Of a stretch of DNA of 64,000 nt, positions 24,138 through 32,479 are shown one piece after another. The notes beneath the pieces were generated by a model. The model ran no database searches, had not been told where the DNA came from, and saw only the letters and a program-made list of their open reading frames with translations. This stretch comes from Collinsella aerofaciens (lineage in GTDB: Bacteria; Actinomycetota; Coriobacteriia; Coriobacteriales; Coriobacteriaceae), in contig NZ_JAQLFP010000008.1 in NCBI RefSeq assembly GCF_028207065.1, forward strand, positions 1-64,000. Reading direction: 5' to 3'. The first letter of the stretch is position 1; each line of letters starts with the position of its first letter. The position numbers were made by a program, and so were the translations under genes.

Positions 24138-24536
24138 TTATCCCTTCTCTATGGTTATGGTCGCTTTGATTCGGAACTCCCACAGGTACGGCCCGCCCTC
24201 CGGCGGCGTTATCTCCTGCGGCTCTGTGTACAGCGCCGCGCTGGTGAAGCCGTAGGAGCCGGTGGGCGAGGACAGGTCGGCCCCGTCCAACGCGCCGGCC
24301 AGGTCGTAGGCGTCGCCCATGGCCTTGGCCTCGGAGGTGTCCTTCACGATGACCTGCAGCACGTATCCGACACGGCGGGTGCCGTCCATGTGGCGCACCG
24401 CGTCGGCCGTGGGCATGGGCCTCAGCACCACCGCGTCGTCGTGGCCGCGCGATGCTGCCAGGCGGGTGAGGAGCACCGGGCCGTAGCCCAGGGCCTCTAT
24501 GGCGGCCTTCGCCGCCTCCATCACGTCCGGGGCCAT
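24138..24536 (-). CDS. Tail terminator-like (minor capsid 3-type) protein
   Basis: 132 residues, mixed alpha/beta with a C-terminal strand LWEFRIKATITIEKG. The GYVLQVIVKDTSEAKAMGDA segment and the place immediately before the major tail protein fit the tail-completion or minor capsid protein 3 group. It would cap the tail tube at the head end. ATG at 24536 lies one base after the upstream stop. Confidence 0.7.
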   Translation of the reverse strand: MAPDVMEAAKAAIEALGYGPVLLTRLAASRGHDDAVVLRPMPTADAVRHMDGTRRVGYVLQVIVKDTSEAKAMGDAYDLAGALDGADLSSPTGSYGFTSAALYTEPQEITPPEGGPYLWEFRIKATITIEKG

Positions 24537-24537
24537 G

Positions 24538-24888
24538 TCACGCCCCCTCGGTCAGGAGGTCGACGGCCAGGCGCTCCCAGTCCTCGCCGTGCGCTTCCTT
24601 CGCGGCCTTCGGCCAGTCGGCCTTGGCCCTCGGGTTCTTGCCGTGCTTGATGGAGCTGTCGGGCAGGTCGCGCACGTATGCGGCGTAGTCGGCGTCCCAT
24701 ATGACGAGGCCCTGCCTGAAGTCGGAGGCGGCCTGCATGGAGTTGTGCATGCGCTTGGTGTCCTCTGGCGTGAACGCGTTCATGTCCTCGGCCACGCTCA
24801 TGGCGAACTTCACCTGCTTGGCCTCCAGCTCCTTCGCGCTGAAACGCTTCATGAGCTTGGTCAGGTCGACCGTAACTGCTGCGGGCAT
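24538..24888 (-). CDS. Head-tail connector, minor capsid protein 2-type
   Basis: 116 residues with an alpha-helical first half (DLTKLMKRFSAKELEAKQVK) and a WDADYAAYVRDLPDSSIKHG segment. This matches the minor capsid 2/HK97 gp10 neck-protein pattern, in which a tyrosine-rich AxYVxxG segment recurs. ATG at 24888 follows GGAGGTGAGGTAGCC. It lies in the ordered connector block between capsid and tail tube genes. Confidence 0.72.
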   Translation of the reverse strand: MPAAVTVDLTKLMKRFSAKELEAKQVKFAMSVAEDMNAFTPEDTKRMHNSMQAASDFRQGLVIWDADYAAYVRDLPDSSIKHGKNPRAKADWPKAAKEAHGEDWERLAVDLLTEGA

Positions 24889-24890
24889 GG

Positions 24891-25220
24891 CTACCTCACC
24901 TCCAGTTCCCAGTGGTGGGGACGGGTGCCGAACGCGCGGCGGGGCGTGCACCTCGCCACGTTCATCCACTCGCCCCCGTCGATGCTCACGCGGCTGCCCA
25001 CGGGCACGTCGAACATGCCGGGGCTGTCCGCGCCGTCTGCTATCACGAGGCCCTGCGCGCCGTCGCCCAGGGCGTACTCGCGCACGAGCCACGCCGAGAC
25101 GGGCTCGAAGCGCACGCGGCGCACCTCGACGGGCTGCTCGAACTCGCCGCCGTAGCCGCCCTCCCTGGGCACCTTGACGGACATGGTGGAGGGCCGCGCC
25201 GAGCGCGGCACCCGCATCAT
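24891..25220 (-). CDS. Head-tail connector, minor capsid protein 1-type
   Basis: 109 residues, beta-rich, with RVSIDGGEWMNVARCTPRRA and a C-terminal HHWELEVR strand, like head-closure proteins of the minor capsid 1 group. ATG at 25220 (or 25217) overlaps the preceding stop in ATGATG, so translation is coupled. It probably forms the stopper ring below the portal and adaptor. Confidence 0.68.
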   Translation of the reverse strand: MMRVPRSARPSTMSVKVPREGGYGGEFEQPVEVRRVRFEPVSAWLVREYALGDGAQGLVIADGADSPGMFDVPVGSRVSIDGGEWMNVARCTPRRAFGTRPHHWELEVR

Positions 25221-25576
25221 CTGGTACCCCCGATGCCCGCGTAGAGCAGCGGCGTTCCAAGCAGCTCGCGGCGGACGGCGGCCTCCATGTCGCTGCGGTA
25301 GGTGCTGGCCCCTTCGGTACCGGGGTTCCACGAGAACGAGCCGACGGTAAAGCCGCCGCCCTCCATGATGCCGCCCGAGCATCCGTATGCGGCGTCGACC
25401 TCGCAGGCCGCCATGACCGCGCGCGCCCACTCCTCGGAGCCGTCCGGCTCGTTGGGGAAGATCAGGTCGCGCACGGCTGCCGTGGCGTGGGGGAGCGCCG
25501 CCTTGAACTCCTCGGCGGACAGCTCCCCGCGCCCGGCTGCCAGGTAGTCCTCGTGGGTCGGGGCTCTAGTTTCCAT
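25217..25576 (-). CDS. Head-tail adaptor (gp6-like) protein
   Basis: 119 residues, helical: EDYLAAGRGELSAEEFKAAL, then a Cys-containing AACEVDAAYGCSGGIMEGGG loop. Small helical proteins encoded right after the capsid gene in this type of phage are adaptors binding the portal. ATG at 25576 follows GAGGACG and overlaps the end of the preceding small gene by 11 bp. Confidence 0.65.
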   Translation of the reverse strand: METRAPTHEDYLAAGRGELSAEEFKAALPHATAAVRDLIFPNEPDGSEEWARAVMAACEVDAAYGCSGGIMEGGGFTVGSFSWNPGTEGASTYRSDMEAAVRRELLGTPLLYAGIGGTR

Positions 25577-25721
25577 CGTCCTCGGCCGCCTCGGGCTTTT
25601 CCGCCTTGCCCTTGGCGGGCTGCTCGTCTGCGGCCTTCGCCTCGGGCTTTTCCGCCTTGCCCTTGGCGGGCTTGGCCTTCTTCGGGGCCTCCTTCTCGAA
25701 GGCCAGTCCAACAGTGCGCAT
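25566..25721 (-). CDS. Small Lys/Ala/Glu-rich phage protein
   Basis: 51 residues, low complexity, with the nine-residue unit KGKAEKPEA present twice. ATG at 25721 is behind a very strong GGAAGGAGGCGCGAC. It lies between capsid and adaptor genes. Possibly a capsid decoration or tail-like peptide; no family is recognised. The direct repeat at DNA level could change length by recombination. Confidence 0.6.
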   Translation of the reverse strand: MRTVGLAFEKEAPKKAKPAKGKAEKPEAKAADEQPAKGKAEKPEAAEDDGN

Positions 25722-25735
25722 GTCGCGCCTCCTTC

Positions 25736-26617
25736 CTACGCGGCCTTCATGCCTGCGGTGATGTAGTGCGCCAGGTTCTCGCGGACGCCGCACACGCCGT
25801 ACTTGCGGTACTTGAACAGGTGGCCGAAGCCCTGCTGGTTGTCTTCGGCGTCGATGACCTTGCCGTGCGCGAAGTTCCAGCGCAGCACCACGGCGTCCTT
25901 GTGGACGATGAGGAAGTTCATGTCCACCGCGCCGGCGCCCTTCTTGTAGTGGCCGATCTCCTCGTCCTTGGTGGTGCCGTCCAAAAGGTCGATGGCGCTG
26001 TAGAAGCGGGACTGCGGCACCTTCACGATGGAGGAGAAGCCGTCCAGCGCCTCTCGGGACTTGGTGGTGTCCAGGTCCTTCACCATACCCAGCAGGGTGG
26101 GGGTGATGAACAGCACGCGGCCCTCTTCCGGCACCTCCTTCTCGTCCATGTCGCACATGGCGGCGTTCAGGCCCTTGAGCATGTCCGCGCCGTCGGCGTA
26201 GGTCTTCTGCTCCTTGGTGATGCCGGTGCCTGCGCACAGCGTGGAGAACACGAACGCGTCTCCCTCGGGCACCACCTTGGTGCGGTTGAAGTGCGCGGCG
26301 GCGTTGCCGAACGCCAGATTGAAGGACTGGGCGTCCACTTTCTGGTCGATTTCCAGGATGGTGCCGCGGTCGTAGTTGGCGCTGATGGGCTTCCAGGTCA
26401 GGGACGCGCCGCTGTTCTGCGGCAGTCGCCCGTTGGCCTGCACGTCGCCCAGGCCACCCATGGAGTAGACGGGATAGTAGAACTCGCCCAGCTGCTCCAT
26501 CTGCGCGATGTTGCCCTGCGGCGCGGCGCTCTCAAGCACTGCGGTCAGGGATTCCTTGCGGTACGCCTCCATGAGCACGTTCTCGTAGCCCTTGGGCAGT
26601 TCGATGCTGTTTGGCAT
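25736..26617 (-). CDS. Major capsid protein
   Basis: 293 residues, typical of the shorter HK97-fold capsid proteins with a separate scaffold gene. Characteristic stretches are LTWKPISANYDRGTILEIDQ, FSTLCAGTGITKEQK, DEKEVPEEGRVLFITPTLLG and a C-terminal HLFKYRKYGVCGVRENLAHY. No N-terminal delta domain is present, agreeing with the upstream GP20-like scaffold. ATG at 26617 follows AAAGGAGTAAATC. Confidence 0.88.
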   Translation of the reverse strand: MPNSIELPKGYENVLMEAYRKESLTAVLESAAPQGNIAQMEQLGEFYYPVYSMGGLGDVQANGRLPQNSGASLTWKPISANYDRGTILEIDQKVDAQSFNLAFGNAAAHFNRTKVVPEGDAFVFSTLCAGTGITKEQKTYADGADMLKGLNAAMCDMDEKEVPEEGRVLFITPTLLGMVKDLDTTKSREALDGFSSIVKVPQSRFYSAIDLLDGTTKDEEIGHYKKGAGAVDMNFLIVHKDAVVLRWNFAHGKVIDAEDNQQGFGHLFKYRKYGVCGVRENLAHYITAGMKAA

Positions 26618-26620
26618 GAT

Positions 26621-27178
26621 TTACTCCTTTGAAGATTCGTCGGTGAGTCCGAAAGCTGCGCGGAAGTCGGCCAGGCCGTCGGAGCCTGCGCCGCCCTTCT
26701 GCTCGCCGCCCGCGCTCGAACGCGGCTGGTCGGCGAACATGTAGGCGTTGTCCTTCTTCAAGGCGTCGAAGTCGATGCCGGTCAGGTTGCCCTGCTCGTC
26801 CAGCTTCGCCTCGGCGATGTTGGGGATAATCGCGCGCGCCGCCTTGGCGTTGCGCACGCCCATCTGCGCCAGCTTGGTGTCGATGGCGAAGTCGCGGCGC
26901 ATGTCGGCCTCGCGCTTCTCGGCGTCGGCCTTGTACGCCTCGTTGTCGGCCTTGGCCTTGTCGAGCGCGGCCTGCAGCTCGTCGGCGTTGCCCGCCTTGG
27001 CGGTGAACTCCTCGATCTGCTTGTCGCGCTGCTCCAGCTCGGCCTTGAGGGCCTTCACCTGCTCCTGGTACTCGTCGGTCTCGCGCTTGTACTTCGCGTA
27101 GGACACGACCTCCTTCTGGGGCTCGGTCTGCTGGCCTTCGCCGCCCTCGTTTCCCTGGGGCTTGTTGTCTTCAGCCAT
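26621..27178 (-). CDS. Capsid scaffold protein (Phage GP20-like)
   Basis: 185 residues. A long central coiled coil (about 30-95, YQEQVKALKAELEQRDKQIE) and a C-terminal region with MGVRNAKAARAIIPNIAEAK, TGIDFDALKKDNAYMF and LADFRAAFG are the hallmarks of GP20 scaffolds. It directs assembly of the procapsid and is then removed. ATG at 27178 follows GGAAGGAGCAAGCG. A terminator and copy 3 of the recurring motif lie upstream, so head-gene expression may be reset here. Confidence 0.87.
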   Translation of the reverse strand: MAEDNKPQGNEGGEGQQTEPQKEVVSYAKYKRETDEYQEQVKALKAELEQRDKQIEEFTAKAGNADELQAALDKAKADNEAYKADAEKREADMRRDFAIDTKLAQMGVRNAKAARAIIPNIAEAKLDEQGNLTGIDFDALKKDNAYMFADQPRSSAGGEQKGGAGSDGLADFRAAFGLTDESSKE

Positions 27179-27294
27179 CGCTTGCTCCTTCCGTGTTTGG
27201 TTGTCGCGCTTCCCTGCGCGCTTGGATGGCCCGCCGTTGTCGCCGCGGTCGCGTGCGGGGCATGTTGTCGCCGCCCCATCGCGTGACCGCATCT

Positions 27295-27314
27295 TCCCCG
27301 AGGTGTCGCCAGGC
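27295..27314 (-). promoter_or_regulatory. Recurring phage motif, copy 3
   Basis: Minus-strand GCCTGGCGACACCTCGGGGA follows a terminator and precedes the scaffold-capsid block by about 120 bp. It has two differences from copy 1. Confidence 0.45.
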
Positions 27315-27347
27315 AAAAGAAAAGGCCGCCCGTTCGTGGGCGGCCTT
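27315..27347 (-). terminator. Minus-strand terminator before the scaffold gene
   Basis: AAGGCCGCCC and GGGCGGCCTT around 6 nt, followed on the minus strand by TTCTTTT. Confidence 0.85.
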
Positions 27348-27379
27348 GATGCCGTGTGTCTACTCGGTTGTCGCTTGGT

Positions 27380-27544
27380 CTACTTCATCAGCCCCGCGTC
27401 GCGCAGAACCTTGCGGGACTTGGCAAAAAGCTCCTCGCGCTCTTCTTTGGTCAGCTTTTCGGCGGCTTTCGACTCGGAGGCGCTGTCATCTATGACGAGC
27501 ACCCAGTCCTCTGGCGTCACTTCTTTTTTGTCAGCCTGAACCAT
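27380..27544 (-). CDS. Small acidic phage protein
   Basis: 54 residues starting MVQADKKEVTPEDWVLVIDD, strongly charged. ATG at 27544 follows GAGGAAGCGAA and overlaps the 3' end of the minor head gene by 28 bp in another frame. It is the last gene before a terminator. No family recognised. Confidence 0.6.
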   Translation of the reverse strand: MVQADKKEVTPEDWVLVIDDSASESKAAEKLTKEEREELFAKSRKVLRDAGLMK

Positions 27545-29238
27545 TTCGCTTCCTCGTTTCGCTCGTAGAGCATTTCGGTGGCGAGCTGGTCGATAACATC
27601 GCCGCCCGCGTTCGGGCACTCTCTTTTCGCCAGCTCTCGCAGCTCCTCGTACGCTTGTACGACGCTGCGGTCGTTCACCTTGATTTCATAGATTGTACCA
27701 TCGTGGCACGCCACCACCGAGCTGCGCACCCAGTCGTTTTCCGCCACCGTTCGAATGTCGGTCCACGACGGCGGCGAGCTCATGGGGTGGTTGTGGATCA
27801 GCACCACGCCGCCCTTGGTGCGCCTGCACGCCTCCACCTGCTTGGCGGTCAGGCCGCACGCCTGGCTCTTCAGGCCGTGCCCGAAGGTGTCGGTGACGCG
27901 CTCGCCCTTCTTCCACGACACGACGGACATGCGTTCGTAGCCCGTGCCGTCGCGGTCGCGCAGGATGCGGCGGCTTTCGGCGTACACGGCCTCGCTTGCG
28001 CGCTTCGGGATGGGAAGGGACACCACCTTGTCGTGGTAGGCCCTGCCGTTCACGGCGCGGCGGCTCACGTCTGCGGCGGTGCCCGCGCCCTTGCCCGGCA
28101 TGAACTTCTCGCGCACCCAGGTCTTGTCCGTGGCAAGCGGGTAGATGCGCTCCTTCGATTCCACGGCGGCCTCGCGCGTGCGCTCGCGGGACAGGTAGGG
28201 ATGGGCGGCTATGTGCTCGCGCTGGCGCTTCTGCAGCTTGCCCAGGCGCAGGCGCTCCTTGGTGTTGTCGAGCCCGGCGGCCTCCAGGGCCGTTGCCTCG
28301 CGCTTGGCGGCGCGTATGCCGCGCTCAAGCTCGCGCTGCTTCTGCTCTGCCTGGTATCGCTCCTCGCGCTTCTCGTCGCCGCCATCGGGATCGCGCTCGT
28401 ACCGCAGCTGCTGGCCCTCCACGTAGATGCCGAAGTCGTGCTTGCAGTTCGCGCCGCACAGGCCATCGACAGAGCCGTAGCCCGTCTCGCGGTAGAACGG
28501 CGGGTACTTCTTGGACTTGCCCGACAGACTGAACACGCGGCCCTGCCACTTGGCGTGGCTCTCGCGCGCCCCGCCGTGCGAGGAGGTCTGCACGAGGTCG
28601 TGCCCGGTCTCTTCAAGCAGCTCCAGCGTGTTGCTGCTGCCGGCCTGCACCGCCTGCGTGCGAATGTGGCGGCGCATGGCCACGTCGGGCTGCGCCCACG
28701 CCCCGCTCTTGTAGTCCACGACGGACACGCCGCGTCGCGCCAGCTTCAGCACAGCCTCGCGGGTGGCCTGCTCGTAGCCCGCCATGCCCGAGTTCACCCG
28801 AGCCACGGCCTGCGCCACGACTTCGAGGTAGGCGCGCTGCACGTTGGCGGGCATCTTCAGGTTGTCGCGGCTCACGACGTCCTGCACTCCCGCCGCCGTG
28901 GCCCGCGCTGAGTTGTGCAGCCTCCACTGCATCGTCTTGGACAGCGCGCCCATGGCCGTGCCCAGCGTGGCCAGGTCGGCCTCGGCGCTCTTGGCCACGG
29001 CCTCGGCTGCAGCCTTGGCAGCCTCGCGCGCGGCTCTGCGGCCCTCCTCGTTCATGGCCTTCTGCACGTCCTTGGCGGCAAGCGCCGCCTTGCGGGCGGC
29101 CTGCGAGTAGGCGCTGTCGCCCTCGAAGTCGATGGAGCCTATGAGCGCGGCGTAGATGCACACCAGGCGCAGGGTGTATTCGTCCATGGCCCCCTGCGCT
29201 GCGTCAGTGAAGTGCTCTATGTAGTCCGGCCCCAGCAT
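27517..29238 (-). CDS. Minor head protein with C-terminal JAMM-like metalloprotease domain
   Basis: 573 residues. The N-terminal 280 residues match phage minor capsid protein 2 (Phage_min_cap2): long helices, ESHAKWQGRVFSLSG, and CGANCKHDFGIYVEGQQLRY. A Lys/Arg coiled coil (about 290-370) follows. The last 130 residues carry VVLIHNHPMSSPPSWTDI (His482, His484, Asp494), the zinc motif of JAMM/MPN proteases such as RadC-like domains. It sits after the portal gene with TGATG overlap, the usual place of a head morphogenesis protein packaged in the capsid. Proteolytic activity is inferred only from the motif. Confidence 0.82.
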   Translation of the reverse strand: MLGPDYIEHFTDAAQGAMDEYTLRLVCIYAALIGSIDFEGDSAYSQAARKAALAAKDVQKAMNEEGRRAAREAAKAAAEAVAKSAEADLATLGTAMGALSKTMQWRLHNSARATAAGVQDVVSRDNLKMPANVQRAYLEVVAQAVARVNSGMAGYEQATREAVLKLARRGVSVVDYKSGAWAQPDVAMRRHIRTQAVQAGSSNTLELLEETGHDLVQTSSHGGARESHAKWQGRVFSLSGKSKKYPPFYRETGYGSVDGLCGANCKHDFGIYVEGQQLRYERDPDGGDEKREERYQAEQKQRELERGIRAAKREATALEAAGLDNTKERLRLGKLQKRQREHIAAHPYLSRERTREAAVESKERIYPLATDKTWVREKFMPGKGAGTAADVSRRAVNGRAYHDKVVSLPIPKRASEAVYAESRRILRDRDGTGYERMSVVSWKKGERVTDTFGHGLKSQACGLTAKQVEACRRTKGGVVLIHNHPMSSPPSWTDIRTVAENDWVRSSVVACHDGTIYEIKVNDRSVVQAYEELRELAKRECPNAGGDVIDQLATEMLYERNEEAKWFRLTKKK

Positions 29239-30752
29239 CAGGCGAGCCCGTCGCCCAGCATGTCGAACGCGCCGCCCTGCTGCTCGGGCACGTTGGCCTT
29301 GGCCTCGTTGCTGGTCTCGCCGTAGAAGCGGCGGCGGTACTCCCACGGGGCCATGATGCCCGCGCCGACCTCGCTCATGGCCATCTCGCGCGCGCTCTGC
29401 GTGTCGCTGATGATGGAGTCGTCGAAGTCCACGGTGACGTCGCCGTAGGGCACGGCCTCGCCCTTGATGCTGCGGCACGCGTCGGCCATGCCGTTCACGA
29501 GGCGCACGATGGACTTGCGCAGGGCGTTCTCGTGCCGGTGGATGGATCGCATCAGCTGCGAGTTGTCGGCCGCCACCTCCTTGGCGGTCTTCAGGCCCGT
29601 GTGCGACTCCCAGGAGAAGTAGCCGTTGCCGAAGCCGCACGCCACCGACAGCAGGCGCAGGCCCGTGTTGATGGCGCTGGCGTTCTCGTCGGCCTTGAGG
29701 TCGCTCTGAACGGTCTGAATCTTGGCCGACCCCTCGTCGCCGGGGTTCATGCTGAAGATGGTGTCGTCGGCCTCGCCGAAGGCGTAGTAGGTCTTCGTGA
29801 GGCTGCCGTCCGTCCCCTTGTCGGTCTTGGACTCTATGAGGGTCTTGTCCACGAACGTGCGCGGGCGGCCCACGCGAATGTGGTCGAGCAGGGAGGTGGC
29901 GGCCTCGTCGACCACCTTCATGGCCCCCACGGCGTTGCAGTACACGCTCGCGCCCATCGCGCAGTAGTCGTAGAAGCGGTTCGACACGGCGGGGCGCACC
30001 AGCGCGAAAAGCGGGCGGGTGCAGCGCGTGTCCATGTCGGCGCTGATGCCCTCGACCGCCACCTGCTTGTGCGTCTTGGTGTCGAACAGCTGCGTGAGGA
30101 TGTGGTAGGTGCCGCCCTTGAGCACGTGGGCCTGGCACTGGTCGTAGTCGCGCCCGGCGACCTCCACGCGGCCCACGAACGCGCACTGCGTGCAGTCGTC
30201 GGCGCTCCACGTGAGCGGGACTATCTGCGTGGCGTCGTAGCGCACGATGCGCAGCTCGGCGTCGGGCGTGTAGGCGCTGTCGGTCACGCCTCGCGGCTCG
30301 ATGACCCACGCGCCCGTGCCCATGGCGAACGCGCAGGCTATGAAGTCGGCGTTGTCCATGGCGAACGATGTGGGCGCGTCGCCGTCCTCTGTCGGCTGCG
30401 GCGCGGCCTGGCCGTCCTCGTGCCCCTCGTCGCCGACGCCGCCCGTCGCCTTGGGGTTGGCGAAGTAGCGCGCCATCCAGGCGCGGCGCTCGTCGCTCGT
30501 GCTGGAGATGATCGTGCTCTCGTTCATGAGCAGGCTGGCCCACTCGTCGGCCACGAGCGCCGCCGGGTGCAGGCTGGCGCGCTCGCGCTTGTACACGCGG
30601 AAGCCGCGCCGCTCGCTGTAGTGGTACCAGCCGTTGTTCGCCGCGAACCAGCCGAACCAGACGCCCACCATGCCCTGCATGCGGGTGTCCGGCTGGTATC
30701 CCATGCGGCGCAGCCACGCCTCGGCGTAGCCCGTGTTGCCTCGCTTCTCCAT
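29238..30752 (-). CDS. Portal protein
   Basis: 504 residues of the SPP1 gp6-like portal class: an N-terminal WFGWFAANNGWYHYSERRGF region, a central beta wing, and a C-terminal helical part with AREMAMSEVGAGIMAPWEYR and RFYGETSNEAKANVPE. The dodecamer forms the DNA channel and docks the terminase. ATG at 30752 overlaps the terminase stop (TGATG) and is preceded by AAGGAGCAACCTCTG. Confidence 0.9.
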   Translation of the reverse strand: MEKRGNTGYAEAWLRRMGYQPDTRMQGMVGVWFGWFAANNGWYHYSERRGFRVYKRERASLHPAALVADEWASLLMNESTIISSTSDERRAWMARYFANPKATGGVGDEGHEDGQAAPQPTEDGDAPTSFAMDNADFIACAFAMGTGAWVIEPRGVTDSAYTPDAELRIVRYDATQIVPLTWSADDCTQCAFVGRVEVAGRDYDQCQAHVLKGGTYHILTQLFDTKTHKQVAVEGISADMDTRCTRPLFALVRPAVSNRFYDYCAMGASVYCNAVGAMKVVDEAATSLLDHIRVGRPRTFVDKTLIESKTDKGTDGSLTKTYYAFGEADDTIFSMNPGDEGSAKIQTVQSDLKADENASAINTGLRLLSVACGFGNGYFSWESHTGLKTAKEVAADNSQLMRSIHRHENALRKSIVRLVNGMADACRSIKGEAVPYGDVTVDFDDSIISDTQSAREMAMSEVGAGIMAPWEYRRRFYGETSNEAKANVPEQQGGAFDMLGDGLA

Positions 30753-32035
30753 CAGAGGTTGCTCCTTATCCACAGTCCTGCGGCGTAGCCCGCCGCGTCT
30801 ATCGCGTCGTCGTTCACCTTCGGCAGTGTCTCGGTTATGTCGCCCTGCCCGTTCGACACGTACTCGTACTCGGGGAACTCCTTGGCGGCGAGCGGGCAGC
30901 GGTCGGGGTCGATGACTATGCGCGTGAGGTTCTGCATCCACCTGATTCGGCTCTTGGGCGCGTTCAGGCCCTGCTTGAGCGATTTCTGCGCGCCGATGCC
31001 CTGCTCCTGGTAGTAGAGGATCATGCCGCGCGCCGCGCTGTCGCACCACACGTCGGCGGCGGGGTCCTCGGCCTCCTGCAGCTTGGCGGCCACCAACTCG
31101 GCGGTCTTGACGTCGATGGCCTCGGTTCCCTGGCGGCTCTCCTCGTCCAGCAGGTAAAGCACGCGCTCGTTCTCGTCGTATCCCGCCTCCATGAACACCC
31201 ACGGGTGCACGCTGCCCGCGTCCACGCCGAACGAGCGCAGGGCGATGGCCTCGCGTTCCTCTGCGGTGATGGGACGTATGTCCAGCAGCTCGTCGGGGAA
31301 CACCTCGGAGCCCGTGCCGATGACCTCGCCGAGCCATTGCCAGCGGTAGGAGTCGGGCGTCTTGCGGCGGCTGCGCTCGGCCTCCGCCAGCGCCGCGGCG
31401 CTTATCCACTCGGGGTGCTCGTCTATGACGTCCAGGTACGTGGTGTGGCATATGAAGCGCCCGTCCTCGCCCGGGTGGGCCTCCAGGTCGCGCGCCTCCT
31501 TGTTCACCCAGTTGCGAGCCGAGCGGGGAGGGTTGTAGCTGTAGAACACCCAGAACATGTCGCCGCCGCGCAGGAACGTGGCCAGCACGCTGCGCACCTC
31601 GTCCATGCCGTCGAACTCGTCTACCTCCTCGAACCACACCACGGCGCAGTAGCCGGTGCGGAACTTCGCGGACTTCAGCTTCTTCGGCTTGTCGCATCCC
31701 ACAAAGCGTATGACCTGCCCGGTGGGGCGGTACGTCACCTCCATGGGGGACAGGCCGAAGTCGAACAGGTGCGCCACGCCCAGCACGTCGCACGCCCAGC
31801 CTATCTGCTCGTACACGGACGTGCGCAGCGTGTTGCCGACCTTGCGCAGCACGACGGCGTTGGCCTCCGGGTTGAGCATGATCAGCAGCACGATGGCGAT
31901 GGATATGAACGACGACTTGGTGGAGTTGCGCCCGCCCTTGAACCAGTAGTGCGTGAACTCGTGCGCCTTGATGGAGCGCCACACGCCGGCGAACACGGAG
32001 GCCACGACGTCCGAGAGCCTAACCGAGGTCGTCAA
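30752..32035 (-). CDS. Terminase large subunit
   Basis: 427 residues of the Terminase_3 type. The ATPase carries a modified Walker A GGRNSTKSS (34-42) and Walker B CAVVWFEEVDE; the nuclease has FGVDAGSVHP and the late NDDAIDAAGYAAGL acidic cluster. It cuts and pumps phage DNA into the procapsid. The start is TTG at 32035 behind GGGGGTGACC, overlapping the small-subunit gene by 17 bp; no ATG lies nearby. Confidence 0.92.
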   Translation of the reverse strand: MTTSVRLSDVVASVFAGVWRSIKAHEFTHYWFKGGRNSTKSSFISIAIVLLIMLNPEANAVVLRKVGNTLRTSVYEQIGWACDVLGVAHLFDFGLSPMEVTYRPTGQVIRFVGCDKPKKLKSAKFRTGYCAVVWFEEVDEFDGMDEVRSVLATFLRGGDMFWVFYSYNPPRSARNWVNKEARDLEAHPGEDGRFICHTTYLDVIDEHPEWISAAALAEAERSRRKTPDSYRWQWLGEVIGTGSEVFPDELLDIRPITAEEREAIALRSFGVDAGSVHPWVFMEAGYDENERVLYLLDEESRQGTEAIDVKTAELVAAKLQEAEDPAADVWCDSAARGMILYYQEQGIGAQKSLKQGLNAPKSRIRWMQNLTRIVIDPDRCPLAAKEFPEYEYVSNGQGDITETLPKVNDDAIDAAGYAAGLWIRSNL

Positions 32036-32450
32036 CGATGGTCACCCCCGCCTCCGCCATGGCGGCCTTCGCGCCGTCCACGCCGAACATGTCGTTGAGC
32101 AGCTTCACGCTCTCGGTTATGGCCAGGCGCGCGTCGCCGTTGATGCTGCCCTCGGCCGCCTGGCGGCGGAAGATGGGCAGCGCGCCGTCCAGCACCTCGA
32201 ACAGCGGGGCGGCCGCGTCCTGCAGCTCCCAGCGGCAGTCCTTGGCGGCCGCGTCGCGGATTTCCTGGATTCTGTGCGCGATTCGTGGGTCGCGCATCAG
32301 CTTGGAGGCGGCGCAGCTTATCGAGTTGTAGTTCATCCGCTTGCAGTCGTAGGCCGCGCGGTACGCGTCCTGCTGCTTGGCGCGGGGCTTTGCCATCTCG
32401 CGGGCGAACGCCTCCTGCTTCGCCGTGAGCGGCTTGTCCTTCTTGGGCAC
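32019..32450 (-). CDS. Terminase small subunit
   Basis: 143 residues of the Terminase_2 type: LTAKQEAFAREMAKPRAKQQ, DAYRAAYDCKRM, and a helix-turn-helix with LMRDPRIAHRIQEIRD. It recognises the packaging site and loads the large subunit. GTG at 32450 is preceded by GGAAGGAGGCCGCAG, a very strong ribosome site. It overlaps the large subunit gene. Confidence 0.87.
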   Translation of the reverse strand: MPKKDKPLTAKQEAFAREMAKPRAKQQDAYRAAYDCKRMNYNSISCAASKLMRDPRIAHRIQEIRDAAAKDCRWELQDAAAPLFEVLDGALPIFRRQAAEGSINGDARLAITESVKLLNDMFGVDGAKAAMAEAGVTIVDDLG

Positions 32451-32479
32451 CTGCGGCCTCCTTCCTGATTAGTTTCGCG

